Positions 60,267 through 64,000 of a DNA stretch of 64,000 nt are shown here, piece by piece. The notes beneath the pieces are model-generated. The model had not been told where the DNA came from. It worked only from the letters and a program-made list of their open reading frames with translations, and did not search any database. Source of the stretch: Aralia elata (lineage: Eukaryota > Streptophyta > Magnoliopsida > Apiales > Araliaceae). The first letter of the stretch is position 1, and every line of letters begins with the position of its first letter. The translations under genes were made by a program, and so were the position numbers. The DNA is taken from assembly GCA_034770075.1 (NCBI GenBank), contig CM068379.1:14934506-14998505 (forward strand), given 5' to 3'.

Positions 60267-63013
60267 TGTAACGAACGAAAATTTTGTAATATAATTTAAA
60301 TATTTATTGAATTGAATAAAAAAAATTCGATGATTTGATTGTTGAATTAATTGATTAATTGATGAATTTATGGTAGATTAATTTAATTATATGTGTTTAA
60401 TTGAGTTTATTTTATTAAATGCATTATTTAAATAAGTATAATATTATTTCTAATTAATTTAATAATTAATTAGAGATTTAATAATTTGTCATTATTAATA
60501 AAGGAGAATTTTATTTATGTGACTATGTGATTTAATGTAGAATTATTCTATTTTACTTAATTGATTTAAATGAAATTATTTAATATGTGACATGAACTAT
60601 TTTATAAGCAAAATATTAAAATAAACCAAAAGAAGAGTTTTTAAGCAAGCCAAACGAGGCCTTAAGGGAAGTTGGAGTCAGTTAACCATTATGGATTAAC
60701 TGACACCCATGATTATATCAGTTTTTTTATATTCTACGTATTCTTAATTCTTAATATCAGTACATTCATTCCTAAAAACCAAAATTGAGAGAAAAGAAAT
60801 TGGAGTTGTAGAAGAAATTGGAAGAATTGTAGAATTTCTCATTATTCTCTAGCATCTTAAACTATTAATTGAAGGTAATTCTTCTAATTAAATTTAATTT
60901 ACGTTCTTAAACTCTTCCATGAAAGTATTCTGTAAGTTATCTTATAAGTGAATCTTATGTGAAAATTGATTGTAAGTTGTTTATAATTGTTTAAATGCAT
61001 GTATAATCTACTATATGATGTTTATAAATTGTTTAAGTGAATTAATTCATGAGATTATGCCTTTAATTGGAAGTTCTGAAACTTACAGAGTAGTTATGTA
61101 TGAATGTGAACTATATGTATGAAATTGATGCTTGTTTTGCATGTTAATCGGTTAAATTGATAATTGATTATGTTTATGCATGTAAAAATGAAGAAAGCAA
61201 GATTTAAACAGATTAATTTGGTGTTATAACGAACTCGTTACGTGTGATTTCATAGAATTTGAAGAAACTTTGATAAAATGATAAAAACCTCAAATTTTGA
61301 TTCTTAGATTCATGGTTTATACGACTTAAGTTGTTAGAATCATGCTAGAAGGCTTAGGTAACGATTATATATGAATTATAGTAACTGTGTATGTTTAATT
61401 TGATGTAAGAATAAGAAGATTAGAAAATTTTGGCCTATTTCTGTGTTCTTCGCGAACTGCAGGAACTGAGTTTCGAGTCCACCGCCCCGACGGTGGAATT
61501 ACTCTAAAATTGCAGCCCCAGCGGTGACACCGCCCCGGCGGTATAAACTAATTTAGTCGCCTCGGCGATGACCTCGTCCCGGCGCCCAAAATGAACTGTA
61601 AATGTCGCCCCAACGGTAGAGTTGTCCCGACGGCCATTTGTGAAGGAAACCCACCGCCCCGGCGGTGGAACAAAAAAAAAAGAAAAAAAAGAGTAAAAAG
61701 AAGAGAATAAATTTTTTTTTCTTCCTTTGTGATCATGTTATGTTATCGTAGAAATATCCAAAGCTTAGGCTAACATATTAATTGAAGTATTAAATGAAAT
61801 TGGATGAGAATGAGTCCTCAAGTGTTTATAATATTGTAACTAATTATTGTTACTACTTTATAAACGGAATGTATAGGTTGCTTAAAGAACGTGAATTTTA
61901 ATTTATAGTCTATACACGAGGCAAGTATCTTATCCTTACTTTTTATGTTTATACAAGTACCTTGATCTATTATTTCGTTGAAAGCAAGCTTCGTAATAAT
62001 ACCTCGATTTCAATTACACAGGTTCCTGAACTTAATTCTTTTATCATTTATGTTCATAATGTTATTACTTACTCGAGCAAGTTATTATTTCTATTTCATT
62101 TAATTTCATGGATTCAATGAGACGTTTTAATTTCTCTTTGTAATACTTCAGTTATACAGAACTTATCCAATTGTACCATTTGTGAGATTTAGTTTTTGAT
62201 TCTCGAATATCAATTTCATTTTTATTGAACCTTGAATGACTAGCGAACCCTTATTGATTCGGCTAGTCCATAGTTGATGAGCGTTCTAAATTTTAGAAGC
62301 GTTATTGAAGTAAATCCAAACCAAATTTCCTTTAGTGCGGACTCCGATGTCAAACTGAGATGAACAATCCTTTTTTTGGGGATTATTTTACGCGTTAGCG
62401 TTTAGATGTTGTACACATACATGGTACAAAGGGTTGATCCCCCTAAATACGAGAAGTAAGATCCATATAGTCTTACGACTATTAAAAGTTTAAAGTAGAA
62501 ATACTTGATAACCTGGGACATAGTTCGTGGTCTTAAAACCCTCAGATGTTCTTTTGAATCTTGTCTTACATTCTTGACTCAAAAGCTGAATCTTCGATTA
62601 TTCAATATCCGACGATTATTTTGCATGTTATTATTGTTGTTTTTATTGTGTTATTTGTTGGGCAATTATTGTTCACCCTTGCATAATAATATTGCAGCTA
62701 AAGCTGAAAGAGTTGACGAGTTGTTCACTAGTAAAGGCAAAGGAAAAGCAAACAAGTGATGAAGACTTGTTGTGTTTGTTTTAATGATGTTTATGTATTA
62801 GACTTGATTATATTTCCACATTTGATGTTTTATTAAGGTTAGATGACCTGAGATTTATTTATTAGTGATGTTGTAACCCTTTAATGGGAGATTTCTATTT
62901 TAATTAAGAGTTTTCAGTTATATTTAAATGGATAGTTAGATATGATATGATGTATTTGGATAGTGAACACCAAATCATGAGAAAACGAAGTACCCGGATT
63001 TGGGGGTGTCACA
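60267..63013 (+). mobile_element. Solo LTR, Tekay-like, 2747 bp, 5-bp TSD
   Basis: Begins TGTAACGAACG and ends GGGGGTGTCACA, the same termini as the Tekay LTRs in sense orientation. It is flanked by a perfect ATACT duplication (60262-60266 and 63014-63018). It has no internal coding region. Near its 3' part it keeps the GCAGCTAAAGC ... GGAAAAG layout seen in the full element's LTRs. 61475-61670 is GC-rich with repeated CCGCCCCGGCGGT. It probably arose by recombination between two LTRs of a full element. It starts only ~260 bp after the kinase stop codon. Confidence 0.9.
61475..61670. repeat. GC-rich CCGCCCCGGCGGT motif cluster in the solo LTR
   Basis: Six or seven variants of an imperfectly palindromic CCGCCCCGGCGG motif at irregular ~30-40 bp spacing, in otherwise AT-rich DNA. 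Confidence 0.8.
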
Positions 63014-63016
63014 ATA

Positions 63017-63312
63017 CTTCCTCCATTCTCATTTATTAGACGTTTTAGGCAGTTCAAATTTTTTCTATATATTTGATGTTAGCAAAATTTCTAGGAAGCA
63101 TTAATTATAATTTTTCCTTATTGCCCTCAAGTATCTTCTTTCATAATTTCTCTCTTATTTATGTAGACAACTTTATACATATTTTTCTTTAATTCATGCA
63201 AGGATAATTGTGGTAATACATATCAATCTTAATGATAAAATTAGAGTAATAAATGACTTCCTTAATAAGTGTGTAACACACTAAAACGTCTAATAAATAG
63301 GAATGGAGGGAG
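63017..63312. mobile_element. Stowaway MITE, 296 bp
   Basis: CTTCCTCCATTCTCATTTAT at the left is matched by inverted ATAAATAGGAATGGAGGGAG at the right, with TAGACGTTTTAG arms inside. TA flanks at 63015-63016 and 63313-63314. Its first two bases form part of the solo LTR's duplication. Confidence 0.92.
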
Positions 63313-63478
63313 TATAATATAGATGATAGTAATACATTGAACTTGTATCTATATCAAAAACATTGTATATACTTTTTTAATACATGCATGTACATTCATG
63401 AAATAATACAAAGGATACGAAAAGTTTTGTATAATTTTGAACATGACATATACTATATCAGTAGAGATAATGAACTCG

Positions 63479-63522
63479 TGATTAACTCGGTATTAACTCG
63501 CACTAACTCGGTATTAACTCGG
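63479..63522. repeat. Short tandem repeat ATTAACTCGGT
   Basis: Four copies of an ~11-bp ATTAACTCGGT/CACTAACTCGGT unit. Confidence 0.8.
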
Positions 63523-63600
63523 TGACCAACTAAAATGACTCAGTTAATTTGGATAAAATCTTCAATTGCCTTGTTATATAGTAGTAATAGATTGCGTGAG

Positions 63601-63995
63601 TAGGGGTGTTCAACCGGTAAAAATCTAGCCGAACCGAACCGAACCGGTACCGAAAAAAGGTAAAACGGCGTACCAATACCGGTACCGGTTTTTACCGGTT
63701 ATACCGAATATTATTATTTTATTATTATTTTATTATTATATTATTATTATTTTTATTTTTATTTTTTTTTTATTATTATTATTTTTTTATTAATAATAAT
63801 TTAAAAAAATAAAATAATAAGAAACCGGTACAACCGGTATGTACCGAACTCTAAATTGCCGAACCGGTACCGAAACCGGTTGTACCGCTATACGGAACCG
63901 GTACCGAACCGATCATTTTTGTACTGAACCGACCGGTTCGGATCGATCCGGAATACCGAAAAAACCGGTTATACCGAAAAATTTGAACAGCCCTA
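63601..63995. mobile_element. hAT-type MITE with ACCGGTA repeats, 395 bp
   Basis: Termini TAGGGGTGTTCAA and, inverted, TAGGGCTGTTCAA. The left flank is TGCGTGAG (63593-63600). The window ends after five bases of the right flank (TGTGT), which match the left duplication at four of five. Both halves are packed with CCGGTACCG/ACCGGTT motifs around a TTATTATT-rich centre. No coding frame. Confidence 0.85.
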
Positions 63996-64000
63996 TGTGT

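Overview
This is a stretch of plant nuclear DNA, almost certainly from a eudicot. It is AT-rich, and it holds a spliced LRR receptor kinase, plant-type Stowaway and hAT elements, a Tekay-type chromovirus and a Tat/Ogre-type LTR element. I see no rRNA, tRNA, CRISPR or prokaryotic features. Nothing in the sequence lets me name the species.

Host genes are few. The window opens inside a minus-strand gene (1-668, the N-terminal part of a Ser/Lys-rich plant-specific protein). The only complete host gene is a subfamily-XII-type LRR receptor-like kinase on the plus strand (53224-60004). It has two exons, is predicted at 1009 aa, and its 3.75 kb intron is full of small transposons. Pieces of other host genes sit inside repeats: an orphan exon with both splice sites (1927-2091) and a short PRP4-like splicing-factor segment (11754-11816).

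From 1.6 to 16.4 kb there is a patchwork of two related Mutator-like elements with internal GGTTACC tandem arrays, several MITEs, and an old Tekay-like LTR (7023-11544) that holds another LTR-like insertion. Next comes a decayed 3.4 kb hAT transposon (12990-16431) with a perfect 8-bp target duplication. 16.4-19.4 kb holds little that I recognise.

From 19.5 to 51.0 kb there is a three-level nest. A ~220 bp MITE-like element (19495-51016) was split by an Ac-type hAT (19576-50867). That hAT then received a 13.9 kb Tekay chromovirus on the minus strand (21618-35536, TSD AGATC) in its 5' region. It also received a 10.6 kb non-autonomous Tat/Ogre-like element (37384-47985, TSD AGTGC) inside its transposase ORF. 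Every junction carries target-site duplications or matching termini, so the order of events can be read directly. Removing both LTR elements gives a hAT of about 6.8 kb.

The chromovirus has nearly identical 3.9 kb LTRs, gag, protease, RT, RNase H, integrase and a chromodomain region. It is broken by two nonsense codons and a 17-bp tandem duplication. It also carries an extra sense-strand coiled-coil ORF between the primer site and gag. The Tat-like element has lost gag-pol except for an integrase-region scar and is filled with three kinds of tandem repeats. Downstream of the kinase gene lie a 2.7 kb solo LTR (TSD ATACT) inserted at the very edge of a Stowaway MITE, then an hAT-type MITE that runs to the window end.
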